Below, in pieces: positions 11,501 through 17,599 of a DNA stretch of 17,599 nucleotides; the stretch's first letter is position 1, and every line of letters starts with the position of its first letter. The stretch is from Chloromonas sp. AAM2 (lineage: Eukaryota; Chlorophyta; Chlorophyceae; Chlamydomonadales; Chlamydomonadaceae), in assembly GCA_004335635.1 (NCBI GenBank), contig QAXH01005418.1, positions 7,077-24,675 on the forward strand, written 5' to 3'. The notes beneath the pieces were generated by a model. The model was given only the letters and a program-made list of their open reading frames with translations, made no database searches and was not told the origin of the DNA. The position numbers were made by a program, and so were the translations under genes.

Positions 11501-11577
11501 CCGCGCAGCAGCAGCTGAGGCACCAGCAGATGCGCACACAACTCGAGGAGAACCTGTGGCCGATGACAAGCACGTGA
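2537..11577 (+). CDS. multi-zinc-domain WRKY-type DNA-binding protein with four copies of an unrecognised Cys4 domain
   Basis: Phase-consistent model, all GT-AG except one GC-AG: 2537-2633, 2742-2939, 3247-3359, 3608-3648, 3893-4313, 4654-4682, 4846-5072, 5469-5548, 5682-5816, 6132-6255, 6476-6597, 6878-6909, 7141-7403, 7749-7798, 8032-8242, 8502-8653, 8951-9131, 9436-9524, 9774-9805, 10010-10233, 10813-11147, (11258-11353 optional), 11446-11577. It gives about 1,127 residues, or 1,095 without the optional exon. The ATG at 2537 was chosen because an in-frame TAG lies at 2444 and the exon joins in frame to the first Cys domain. Order by residue: R1 45-122, W1 147-203, W2 297-354, R2 435-514, eroded w3 530-590, R3 661-740, R4 773-849, eroded w4 856-885, Tyr/Glu repeats 980-1050. 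WRKY domains bind DNA through a zinc-stabilised beta sheet, so a nuclear transcription factor is the best inference. Two intact WRKY domains recall group I, but the rest is unlike any family I know. The weakest points are the donor of exon 7, the 11258-11353 exon and the exact 5' end. Confidence 0.8.
2950..3026. repeat. CTGCAG-rich tandem array in intron 2
   Basis: Seven CTGCAG hexamers spaced 10-11 bases apart (2950, 2960, 2970, 2980, 2991, 3001, 3012), built from GGGCACTGCAGGACA-like units. It starts ten bases behind the R1 donor. Because CTGCAG is its own complement, the RNA could fold in several registers. Confidence 0.85.
3068..3112. repeat. three 15-bp tandem repeats in intron 2
   Basis: CGCCTTCAGACCCCT is repeated three times (3068, 3083, 3098) with few changes. 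Simple slippage repeat, no coding frame used. Confidence 0.85.
3608..4313 (+). other. W1: WRKY domain with WQKRGS core (exons 4-5) and acidic tail
   Basis: A 41-base exon (3608-3648) encodes the lead-in ending IPDDGYR. A phase-2 intron splits the Arg codon directly before the WRKY tryptophan. Exon 5 (3893-4313) gives WQKRGS (residues 151-156), then YSYHCTHPGC, LLVSY and HNHD. Zinc ligands are C171, C176, H200 and H202: C-x4-C-x23-H-x-H, close to the usual x22-23. The normal core WRKYGQK is changed at three of seven places, which should alter W-box recognition. The rest of the exon is an Asp/Gly/Gln/Glu-rich stretch of about 85 residues, probably disordered. Confidence 0.88.
3701..3740. repeat. 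20-bp tandem duplication in intron 4
   Basis: GTCACTTCTTTATGGTCA occurs at 3701 and again at 3721, with only the last two bases of the 20-bp unit differing. It lies in the intron that precedes the W1 core exon. Confidence 0.9.
4654..5072 (+). other. W2: WRKY domain with WRKRGS core (exons 6-7)
   Basis: A 29-base micro-exon (4654-4682) encodes VIQPPEDGY plus two bases of a Lys codon; exon 7 starts with the third base and WRKRGS (residues 301-306). Then come PRWYYQCTHPGC, VITYYGGDHTHD. Ligands are C321, C326, H351 and H353: C-x4-C-x24-H-x-H, one residue longer than the usual upper limit. The donor at 5073 (GTAAGA) is chosen because it leaves phase 1, which fits the next exon. A longer version to 5107 would add RGKRSPG, a motif that also ends the w3 exon, but its phase 0 does not fit the next acceptor. 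Confidence 0.85.
5141..5376. repeat. two families of short repeats in intron 7
   Basis: A TCCTCAAAGTTTGG-like unit occurs at 5141-5160 (diverged), 5166-5185 and 5222-5238. A 27-bp unit starting AAGGACATGTTTTACTG occurs at 5320-5346 and 5350-5376 with two differences. No coding or splice signal is evident inside. Confidence 0.85.
5469..5548 (+). other. L2: acidic linker exon (exon 8)
   Basis: An 80-base exon, phase 1 to 0, encoding SYEPAQPIQETA and then KEEYPLEEYE. Only this frame is open between the TAG acceptor and the GTATGG donor. The same phase class and acidic Tyr/Glu ending recur at 7749-7798 (DEFEYE), and SHEPVQEISEA in the 10813 exon matches its first half. It joins W2 to R2. Confidence 0.65.
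5682..6597 (+). other. R2: second Cys4 'R' domain (exons 9-11)
   Basis: Residues 435-514, spread over three exons: 5682-5816 with TCCCCNQS; 6132-6255 with GWSAKDFVT and YDDLMNRLDAIQ; 6476-6597 with IDDGALSVCTPCFNFKRL and HHTW. Spacing is C-x2-C-x62-C-x2-C. R2 alone has an extra phase-0 intron (5817-6131) behind GGTKQ; R1, R3 and R4 read through there, so this intron was gained here or lost in the others. Intron 9 carries a TA microsatellite. Confidence 0.82.
5968..5987. repeat. TA dinucleotide microsatellite in intron 9
   Basis: Ten TA units, flanked on both sides by ACCTA-like sequence. Located in the intron found only in R2. Confidence 0.9.
6878..7403 (+). other. w3: eroded WRKY slot (exons 12-13)
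   Basis: A 32-base micro-exon (6878-6909, phase 0 to 2, VLPSLSGAGVR) is followed by an exon starting with the third base of the same Arg codon (7141-7403, phase 2 to 1). Micro-exon size, phases and the split Arg or Lys codon are the same as in W1 and W2. The expected WRKY core is replaced by RLATAGQQ, and no Cys-Cys-His-His set remains. Weak likeness persists: KHARP-x-YR-THS against GHAHPRWYYQCTHP of W2, and the exon ends RGKRSPA. It probably derives from a WRKY domain that no longer folds around zinc. The 7163 acceptor is an alternative but would break the link to the micro-exon. Confidence 0.55.
7617..7723. repeat. 17-bp direct repeat in intron 13
   Basis: TGCACCTTGGCATCACC occurs exactly at 7617-7633 and 7707-7723, 90 bases apart, in the intron ahead of the L3 exon. 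It is too short to suggest an insertion element. Confidence 0.7.
7749..7798 (+). other. L3: short acidic linker exon (exon 14)
   Basis: A 50-base exon, phase 1 to 0, reading SRQDLIRDASDEFEYE. It occupies the same slot as L2 and shares its Tyr/Glu ending. Its small size makes it less certain than the domain exons, but acceptor, donor (GTGGGC) and both phases fit. Confidence 0.55.
8032..8653 (+). other. R3: third Cys4 'R' domain (exons 15-16)
   Basis: Residues 661-740. Exon 15 (8032-8242) has KTCSCCNQTESTKRQ, SWATKERVT and YDDLVTRLQDI. Exon 16 (8502-8653) has REIDDGALSVCTSCYNYKS and LHHKW. Spacing is C-x2-C-x62-C-x2-C. It is the clearest copy, and its second half is almost the same as R1 and R2. 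A Pro/Arg-rich end (PPRPGTKRMAR) leads directly to R4 without a WRKY slot in between. Confidence 0.85.
8951..9524 (+). other. R4: fourth, most diverged Cys4 'R' domain (exons 17-18)
   Basis: Residues 773-849. Exon 17 (8951-9131) has TTCCSCGLTDCKKQ, KTWSAKINIT and YETLLARLDEIQDQ. Exon 18 (9436-9524) has LCKSCYDYKRIHLKWK. Spacing is C-x2-C-x59-C-x2-C. The intron between the halves is where the other copies have it, but its donor is GC instead of GT (see 9132). Confidence 0.83.
9132..9435 (+). other. GC-AG intron inside R4
   Basis: Exon 17 ends CCAAG followed by GCAAGC, the consensus for a GC donor, and the acceptor is TGCAG at 9435. R1-R3 break at the same codon (CTA-G, CAA-G, AGA-G) with GT donors. 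A GT donor at 9141 (GTTTCA) would keep the frame and add three residues, but it is a weak site and out of line with the other copies. Confidence 0.6.
9774..10233 (+). other. w4: second eroded WRKY slot with AT-hook-like motif (exons 19-20)
   Basis: Another 32-base micro-exon (9774-9805, phase 0 to 2, PVDEAQLASFR) joins an exon of phase 2 to 1 (10010-10233), completing an AGG Arg codon as in w3. In place of a WRKY core the exon reads KPIGGITKPKRSGRPP. The KPKRSGRPP part resembles an AT-hook (basic-GRP core), a minor-groove DNA contact, but has Ser before Gly. A single Cys and HTP nearby may be the last trace of the CTHPGC zinc motif. The rest is Gly/Ser/Ala-rich linker. Confidence 0.5.
10813..11147 (+). 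other. L4: acidic linker and Tyr/Glu repeat exon (exon 21)
   Basis: Phase 1 to 0, donor GTAGGT. It opens with SHEPVQEISEA, matching the L2 exon (SYEPAQPIQETA), then a Pro-rich stretch. Next comes a tyrosine-rich acidic repeat of about 65 residues built on QGYEAEPGYEAAE-like units with tyrosine every 6-9 residues. Such a segment is probably disordered and may serve as an activation or condensation segment; that role is inference. The other two frames of this stretch are also open but give basic, unstructured-looking sequence. Confidence 0.7.
11258..11353 (+). other. optional exon 22 of the WRKY-type gene
   Basis: A strong donor (GTGAGT at 11354) and phase 0 on both sides support an exon ending LLWPLQQ, but the acceptor (CACCAG) has a poor pyrimidine tract. 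Exon 21 and exon 23 are both phase 0 at their junction, so the gene also reads in frame without it. Transcript data would decide. Confidence 0.3.
11446..11577 (+). other. C-terminal exon of the WRKY-type gene
   Basis: The acceptor CCCTGCAG is followed by 43 codons and a TGA at 11575. The peptide is acidic, then Gln-rich (NDEEWELWAAQQQLRHQQ), and could form a short helix or coiled coil. It fits the acidic character of exon 21. Confidence 0.7.
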
Positions 11578-12258
11578 CAGGGCAAACGACCAGCCAGTCG
11601 GGCCAGCCAGCAGTTGGGCAAACAACCAGCCAGTAGCCAGAGACGTTTGCGTGTAGCTGTGAGGGTCACGTGTCAGGATACTGACACATGATCTTGAAGT
11701 GTCATGGCCATAGGTATGACGAGGAGATGGGCCCTGCCCTGCATAAGGCCAGCTGCAGCAGTGGCTTTGCCATGGCACTTTGCCAGCTGTGCGGATTTGC
11801 TAGGTCACAGGACTATGCCGGTCACAGGCTCTGCCTCAACGGGTACTGATCTCTGCATGGCTGCACCTCTGCCTGCCGATGTGCATACACAACCCACACT
11901 GGGAGCGGTGCACTTGGCGCAAAGAGTTTCTGGCCGACATGCTCAGACCACAACAGTTCTCCCGTTTTGTCATGTAGGCAAGCAGCAATTTAGGGCAGAT
12001 CTGATATGGGTTGAGCTCAGCGTCCACCATTTTCCATGTTGTGCTATCACTTAGCAAGTCTTCAGATATCAACAGGGTTGACAGCTGTTGCCCTCGTGAT
12101 TCTATACACCGTGATTACGTGATGTCCGTATCCTCTGTATCAGTTGGCTTTTTGACACAAGCCTCTGTGATGTATGTATGTTGAGGTTGGTTGAAGAAGA
12201 AAAAGAAGTTTGCCAGTTCTGGCAAACTTCTTGGAGCACATGGTCAGGCTATACTCAC
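11578..12258. other. non-coding stretch behind the WRKY-type gene
   Basis: It holds a near-exact 19-bp repeat (GGGCAAACGACCAGCCAGT at 11580-11598 and again at 11616-11634, one change) and the inverted repeat described separately. I found no TGTAA on the plus strand in this stretch, so the poly(A) site of the gene is not located. Open frames here look random. Confidence 0.55.
12203..12232. repeat. perfect inverted repeat, 14-bp arms, 2-base loop
   Basis: AAGAAGTTTGCCAG is followed by TT and its exact complement. A very stable hairpin in RNA or cruciform in DNA. It lies between a plus-strand gene end and minus-strand coding sequence, where a shared 3'-end structure or the trace of a small inverted-repeat element are both possible. 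Confidence 0.85.
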
Positions 12259-12644
12259 CGACGCAAAATACGCGCATTCAAGTGATTCAGAAATGTATCC
12301 TCTACTCCAGGCCGGTAGAGCTGGCGTAAGACGTTTTGCTGTTCCTTGAAGTACGCTCTTGCAACCAACTGATACCAGTATTGGTGGTGAACAGACCCAC
12401 CATTGGGTGTGATTTCAGTATACACATTACATCCAGGCCTGTGAGCTTGCAAGGGGCGTCCAGACGTGCTTGTACTTGATGATACAGGTGTTGTCAGGGC
12501 ATGACCACCTTTTCTTACCGATGGTTGTTCTATGACAGTGTATGCGGGCTCGCTTATGTGGCCAGCAGCTCCAACAGCCGGGCGTAGTGAGTCAGTCCGG
12601 AGTGAGGCAGTCCGGGCGTTGTGTTCTTGGTCGTACTGCTGAGC
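12259..12644 (-). CDS. unassigned minus-strand exon, partial gene
   Basis: Between an acceptor (ATTGCACTAG, 12645) and a strong donor (GTGAGT, 12258) a minus-strand frame stays open for 128 codons. It has protein-like composition: a Ser/Thr/Pro-rich first half, then NVYTEITPNGG, HHQYWYQLVARAYFKEQQ and NHLNARILR with aromatic and helical character. I do not recognise the family. It lies behind the stop of the glutaminyl cyclase gene on the same strand, so it would be an exon of a separate gene or of a decayed mobile element. No fitting neighbour exon was found on either side. Confidence 0.4.
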
Positions 12645-13169
12645 CTAGTGCAATCATGTTGTGCTGGGATGGGCATGTACTTGAATTTGGACGATAGCAA
12701 CATGGCATGTCTGCGACAGTGCAATCATTGCAAGTCTACTTCATACAGTATATATCATGTGGAACAGCTACAATGTTGCAGCCCTTGGCCACGTGCTTGT
12801 TTATGATGATCACACTGCCCACGGTCGATGCTGGACTGACAACCAGGACTTGTTATCAGGACTGACATCCAGAACCAGCTCGTACAGAAAGTGTAAAGTC
12901 AGGATCAATAGTAGTAACAATGTGTGGGTCTGCAGCTGGGCAAAACGTGCTGGTCCACATGGGCATGAGGCAAAACTGACATTTCATAGTTTGTGTATGC
13001 AAAAGCATTCACATAACCAATGTGTAATAGAACAGACGTCCTGCCTTCACAATACTGCGAGTAAGGGCCAGTCCAATCCATCACTGTCGAGTCCAACTTA
13101 TATTGAATGCGTCCAACACGATAGGTTGGGAAGAAACACAAGCCGCTTGCTGGTCCTTCAGTGCTGCGC
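12645..13169. other. stretch behind the glutaminyl cyclase stop codon
   Basis: The minus strand has a short open run (about 13109-12905) with MDWTGPYSQY and IGYVNAFAYTNYE, faintly like the start of a retroelement or Polinton integrase core, but without a visible D-D-E triad and stopped soon after. I see no complete gene. The region should include the cyclase 3' UTR, yet no minus-strand TGTAA was found in it. Confidence 0.35.
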
Positions 13170-16100
13170 TCAGAACATCGCTCCATTTCTATGGCAGTCC
13201 GCTCTGACTTGCTCCAGTGTGCGGCTGTTGTGGACCCCTGAGTGCTGGGGGGTGATCTCGAAAATGCGAGGCCACTTCTTGCCTGTGACAAATATGCGCT
13301 TGGATTGGGCGTCATATGCAATGCCTGCACAGCACACACACACGCAGTATTCGTGCCCATCCGCTACTGTTGAACAAAACCAAAGGTCATGCATCCAAAC
13401 ACGGTATTGGAGCAGGAGCTTGAATCCTACCCCTTCAGGTTGTACACCACGCACCGAAGGGACCAAACCACCAGCCTGACATTGACATGCAACCTTCCCA
13501 CCAATGTCGCACATGATACACACATCTGATGTAACCAACACCACCAGATTCAATATCGCACCAGGAGCTTGAGCTACTATGCACCTGGGAGACAAACCAC
13601 CGGCCTAACATTGATATGCAATTTAACACACCAAGAAAACCATCTAACTGATTCTACCCATCTGCACTTCCAGTACCCACCGTCTGACCGACCCAGTTCA
13701 AACTATTCCGTTCTCCACACAGCTCCGCCAATCCCAGTGCCTAAATCTCCGAGCTTTTCACCCACTTGGCACCGAAGGACTTCACCGTTTCCATTTCCGC
13801 CGTTCTCCTCACTGTTGTCCTCACTGTTCTCCTCACCCGTTCCAGTCTTCACGCCCAGGTATCACAGTTCCCTTGGTCCCAGTATCAATCCCTCCAAGCT
13901 CTGTCTCTCTTGTATTGCTTACACCTTCACCAGTGGGCATCACTCACCGTTAAGCACATCCATGTCGTGGTGCTGGGGGTGCCGCTGGTGCAGCCCGTGC
14001 CTCAGGCCATGTAGCAGCATCCAGTGTGTGACCTCACCCGAGGTGACGTTGATGCGGGCAATGCACTCCGTTTGCCATACGTTTGCCCACAACTCGCCTT
14101 CAACCATCTCTAACTGCAAGAACAAAACACGAAGCGCTGGGCTGTCTGTGTGCTACACAACATGCTGCAAAGCGAGAGGTAGACTGTCCGTTGAATTGAT
14201 GCCTAATTGATCACCCAGTGAGCCATTTCGTCCTTGTTTGTGCTTGTCAATGTCAATCACCACCCATGGCCCTAAACCTGGAAATCCCCTCTCCACGTCT
14301 TCAGAACTCCCTCTGCAGAAACCCCCTGTACACATCTTCAGCACCCCCCTGCTGCACGAACCCCTTCCACAAGTCTTCAGAAAGTAAGGGTGCAGGTAGC
14401 AAAGCACCTGTGTGCATGCACAACGCCATCACACATGGACAATGTGAAGGTTTTAAAGTCCTGGGCCCGGCTGCGAAACCTCCACCCAAACATCTCTACA
14501 GGCCAAGCGGCAGGTAGCATGGCAGGTCCGCGCGTGTATATGGCCATCCCATACCTCATTGATCCACCGAACTGCCTTGCCCCCATCAGTTACGGTGACT
14601 TGACGGGTGATCTGCGCGGTGGCACGGCAGCCCAGCATGTCAGCAGCCACCACTGTTGTTCGCCGACATCCACGTCGTTTGCATGTCTTTTGACACTCAG
14701 ACAGCTTTAGTCTGTGGTAGTGTGCATGAGCGTCTGCACAACACCATGCCTGAGGGATGCCAATGCATGCTTGCATTCACACAGACCTCACCGCAATGTG
14801 CAATGCCAACGAAATGCTTCCTCCACCTCCTGCCTGACATCTGGGTCTGTCCTTTGCCCCCATCAGTGGCTCTGTGCATGTCACCTCCCATGCTACTCCC
14901 CGGCATGTCATTTCCCATGCCATCCCATGCCATCCCATGTCGTATCATGGGCAGACATCGAGTACCTTCATCGTCTCAGGGTCAATGAAGTAAACCACTG
15001 CGCTGCTGTCGGTTGCGATGAGTGAGGTGCCGTCTGTAGTCAGGCCCCAGCCGTCCTTCAGAGGGCCCTGCATCTGACCCACCTGCAAGCCAGCAGACAA
15101 GCAGGCCATGCACCGGGTGATTGCAATACATGCTAACAGGCACTAGTAGGCATTAATATCTCCCCACATACAATGGTCGCTGACTGATTGGCTATTTAAT
15201 GTGCTGACAGAAGGCAAAACTCGTGCCATCTCATGCGCCCACAAGTTGCATGACCAGACTACTCTTTTGGCACACCATTACAGTGCAGCGTATTCTCCCT
15301 GACTGCTGTGTATGGTATCGGGTGAGCATCAGGGTCAAAGGTCGGCAGGAAAACTGACCAATGCTTAGACAAGCGCCTGATATCTCCAAGAGTTTACCCA
15401 CCAGCTCGATCTTTCCGTCTTTTATAGACCACTTGAAGATGGTTCCTTTTTGCCAAACGAGCTGGTATAAATGGTCTCCTAACCGAGTCAATCCCTCGGC
15501 AAACCACTGGGAGGGAAGCATCTCTTTCTGTTTGACCTGCATACGTGGTGATGCAAAACATGACATGACATGACATGACATGTATGTGTGTGTGTGTGTG
15601 TGTGTGCGCGTGCGTGTTAACAATGACAGTTGGACGCAAACGTGGTGATGCAAAACATGACATGACATGACATGTATGTGTGTGTGTGTGTGTGCGCGTG
15701 CGTGTTAACAATGACAGTTGGACGCACTAGGTTGAGTGCATCAGGGCGGCATACAGCTGATGGGTCGCGTACAGGATGCCTGAGCACCCATAACTTGGTC
15801 CTCGCTTGCTTGCCAGCCATATAACCCATGCTGTCGACGCAATGCAGCAGCTGCGTACCTCTCCATTCGCTAATGCAACCTTGCGTACGGATGAAACTCC
15901 GTACAGGCCTGCAGGCAGCCATGCAATGTCACGTCTGTATACATGCATGTGTGTATCTGCTGCCCAAGTGTCAGGCACTCCCATGCCCCATGCCTGCACC
16001 GCAGAGTCGCCACACAAGTGCAGGCTACATTATGCCCAAGGCCATGTCACGCTGCTAAGGATGGTAGAAAAGGATGGTCCGGACTGTAACCGCTGCCCCA

Positions 16101-16443
16101 GCTACCTGCTGACTCCCAGAAAATATCGAAGCACTGCTGCGTCTTGCTATCGCACTCCTTATCGTATTGAAGGCCTGCACGGACGCACGCAGGGAGATGC
16201 TTCGTACTGGTGCGCTCAAGGCCAGCGGACGTGCGCGTTCGACACGACCATGCCGAAACGTCCGACAATTTGGCACGCACCTTGGGTAAATGAGTGCATG
16301 TCATGAGGATACTCTGCCACGACTTTGTAGCCCAGCACCCTGGGGTATGGAATTGGAGATTGCTGTGCTGAGCATTGCTGTGCAACCACCACCAAAAGGA
16401 TGGACAGCACAAAGCTCGCAAGCAGGATGAGTACAGTCCTCAT
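13170..16443 (-). CDS. glutaminyl-peptide cyclotransferase, plant type (glutamine cyclotransferase family)
   Basis: Turns N-terminal glutamine of peptides into pyroglutamate, usually in the secretory path. Eight exons, all GT-AG, phases agreeing: 16443-16281, 16174-16106, 15908-15859, 15536-15402, 15082-14966, 14611-14555, 14113-13948, 13324-13170; 303 residues, near the length of plant enzymes. The ATG at 16443 starts a signal peptide or anchor (MRTVLILLASFVLSILLVVV). Family marks in order: VVAEYPHDMHSFTQG, FWESAGLYGVSSVRKV (residues 73-88), WFAEGLTRLGDHLYQLVW, KDGWGLTTDG (148-157), VRWINELEMVEGELWANVW, CIARI, HDMDVLNGIAYD and RIFVTGKKWPRIFEI. Glu75 in WESAG matches the position of the catalytic Glu of papaya QC by motif. 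Odd: a short Cys-flanked loop (C62-C69) before WESAG. All family blades seem present, so the gene looks intact. Confidence 0.92.
13462..13621. repeat. diverged direct repeat in the last intron of the cyclase gene
   Basis: A 31-bp segment at 13462-13492 recurs at 13591-13621 with about five changes; AGGAGCTTGA ahead of each copy suggests the unit is longer (about 80 bp) but decayed. The rest of this 623-base intron (13325-13947) is pyrimidine-rich on the plus strand, with TCCTCACTGTTC repeats near 13805-13840, and shows no gene. Confidence 0.6.
15543..15726. repeat. tandem 96/87-bp duplication with nested microsatellites in a cyclase intron
   Basis: Copies at 15543-15638 and 15640-15726. Each contains ACGTGGTGATGCAAAACATG, an ACATG pentamer array, a TG run, GCGCGTGCGTGTTAACAATG and TTGGACGCA. 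They differ by one pentamer and two TG units. The left end lies six bases from the acceptor of exon 4 (minus strand), so the duplication lengthened the intron without touching the splice site. Confidence 0.9.
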
Positions 16444-16902
16444 TGTGACTGGAATGCCTTGAAGGCGTCGCCACATCAGAAGTGCCGCGCCCGGGCAGCC
16501 ATCAGGACCACAGGCAAGGACAACTGTTTGTTCGGGAGTGCGTGTGGGATGGGCCGAGTGAAGGTAGGTACCAAAGAGTGATGTGTGTGACTGGAGTTGT
16601 GCAACGAAAAGCACTGGAGTGTGCGTTGAATCACTCTTGGATGGTGGTGTTGAATTATAACAGTACTACATAAACAGCACAGAGCGCTGGGTTAACTCGC
16701 TGGTGTCAAGGACAACAACACTTGGCAGCTATGCGTCTTGAGAATGGTGGCCGAACATTACTGTGTCAATACTGTGTAAACACTGTGTCAACGTCCGTGC
16801 AGTGTCCACAGCAAGTGCAGAAGCTCACCAGCAAACGCAAAAGCTCAGGCTGCGACTGCAAAAAGAAATTTTGGCTCTGTGTTCAACGTCACTGCTCTGT
16901 CC
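16444..16902. other. upstream region of the cyclase gene
   Basis: No convincing coding frame. The minus-strand frame of cyclase exon 1 is open for 57 codons further upstream, but the sequence before Met1 is not hydrophobic and does not resemble the family. Promoter and 5' UTR are expected here; no element was recognised. Confidence 0.5.
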
Positions 16903-17144
16903 TTACTGCCAACCCTTCCTGTCCCACTGGTTAATCTGATTCCTCAGCTTAGGCAGCGGGTTGGACTGGCCAGGCACATACAACAGCTGAGGTGGTATGC
17001 CCAGGTCATCTGTGAGCTCGCTGTCTTCTGACATGCGCTGCGGCCAGCCACGCTTGACTGGTGTAGTGTGGCGCTTGAATAGCCTCTGGAGGTCTGCCTT
17101 GAGGGGAGTCCAGTTGTTGCAGTCCCCGTTCCAGCGCTTCTTGG
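16903..17144 (-). CDS. unassigned minus-strand terminal exon
   Basis: A pyrimidine-rich tract and CCACGCAG acceptor (17145) open a frame of 79 codons ending in TAA at 16903. It has convincing protein character: KKRWNGDCNNWTPLKADL, FKRHTTPVKRGWPQRMSED and DDLGIPPQLLYVPGQSN. I do not recognise it. If it is a terminal exon, its upstream exons lie to the right, where the plus strand also looks coding. Alternatively it starts at an in-frame ATG further upstream in the same open frame (which extends to 17301). Confidence 0.45.
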
Positions 17145-17207
17145 CTGCGTGGCACATAGCAGCAAAAACGCACAGCATTAAAACGCGCACTGGATCCTCC
17201 TCGCGTG

Positions 17208-17599
17208 ATGATGGAACCCAGTACAACGGACTATCGCGAGCACCTTGAAGCACTGGAGCGGCTGATTGAGGCAGCAACTGCAGGCAAAGTGACATTGACA
17301 CAATCTGACATAGCCCATCTAGCAGCCTTGCATGCTATTGACAGCAGCACAGTGCTTCCTGCCCTCAAGCCCGACCCTGTGAAGGCGACGCCAGCCAACT
17401 GGGACACCACAAGAGCTGGCAAGGCTGCTGGAGGTGAGTGCAGTAGGGGGCGCGGAAGGGTGGTGGACGCGGCAACGCCTTACCACAGCTGGCGAGAAGC
17501 TGCGGTAGGGGAACAGGTCGTAAGGTCAGCCCATGGCAGCAGCCCGCCTGCAGCCTGGCGGGCCTTGGGCCAGGATCATAGCTTTCTGTGCCTGCGCGA
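17208..17599 (+). CDS. unassigned open frame running off the window, 5' part of a gene
   Basis: ATG codons at 17208 and 17211 open a frame that stays open to the window end. The first 80 or so residues look real: DYREHLEALERLIEAATAGK, LTQSDIAHLAALHAIDSS, LKPDPVKATPANWDTTRAGK, that is, amphipathic helices and then a linker. A donor (GTGAGT, near 17433) probably ends the exon, and what follows reads less like protein. The frame is also open upstream to 17160 behind CACATAG and AGCAG, so this may be an internal exon instead of a first one. No family recognised. Confidence 0.5.
   Translation, partial: MMEPSTTDYREHLEALERLIEAATAGKVTLTQSDIAHLAALHAIDSSTVLPALKPDPVKATPANWDTTRAGKAAGGECSRGRGRVVDAATPYHSWREAAVGEQVVRSAHGSSPPAAWRALGQDHSFLCLR

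Noticed and set aside
12905..13109. Integrase-like minus-strand run (MDWTGPYSQY, IGYVNAFAYTNYE)
   Set aside because: Only one possible Asp motif, an early stop, and no reverse transcriptase, LTR or terminal repeats around it. Kept only as a remark.
13569..14210. Plus-strand frame of 213 codons
   Set aside because: It is antisense to cyclase exon 7 and its neighbouring introns, whose minus-strand frame has clear family motifs. The Ser/Pro-rich reading comes from pyrimidine-rich intron sequence.
15231..15711. Histidine/threonine repeat peptides in minus-strand frames (THTHTHT)
   Set aside because: Translation of the TG microsatellite in an intron, not protein.
1..17599. CRISPR array, tRNA, rRNA, bacterial operon or phage features
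   Set aside because: Repeats are microsatellites or single duplications without regular spacers, no cloverleaf or rRNA sequence was seen, and the genes have spliceosomal introns.

Overview
The window looks like nuclear DNA of a green alga (chlorophyte). The genes are cut into many short exons by GT-AG introns with pyrimidine-rich TGCAG acceptors. There are long GT/TG microsatellites, a TGTAA motif behind one stop codon, a WRKY-family gene, a plant-type glutaminyl cyclase, and a fragment resembling the axonemal protein PACRG, which would fit a flagellated cell. The species cannot be told from the sequence. All gene models were made by hand from reading frames, splice sites and phase matching.

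Layout. (1) 1-73: GTGC/GT microsatellite. (2) 272-1380, +: last three exons of a gene whose start lies left of the window; its ends resemble PACRG, with a cysteine-bearing insert between them. (3) 2537-11577, +: one large gene of 22-23 exons coding for about 1,095-1,127 residues, the main item here. It holds two zinc-finger WRKY domains with altered cores (WQKRGS, WRKRGS) and four copies of a cysteine domain I do not recognise (C-x2-C-x59-62-C-x2-C). Two further exon pairs sit exactly in the WRKY exon slot but have lost the WRKY core. Acidic linkers follow, then a Tyr/Glu repeat tail. (4) 11578-13169: mostly non-coding, with a perfect 14-bp inverted repeat and one unassigned minus-strand exon (12259-12644). 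(5) 16443-13170, -: complete plant-type glutaminyl-peptide cyclotransferase, 8 exons, 303 residues, N-terminal signal or anchor segment. (6) 16903-17599: a minus-strand terminal exon and a plus-strand open frame leaving the window, both unrecognised and partly incompatible with each other.

How the big gene is built. Its exon phases repeat: cysteine domain (second half 1->0), micro-exon (0->2), WRKY exon (2->1), acidic linker (1->0). Laid out in order it reads R1-W1-W2-L2-R2-w3-L3-R3-R4-w4-L4-tail, where w3 and w4 are eroded WRKY slots. This suggests growth by tandem duplication of an R-W-L unit followed by loss of WRKY function in later units. The protein is most likely nuclear and DNA-binding, with up to six zinc-binding modules. 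The neighbouring genes show no evident functional link to it.
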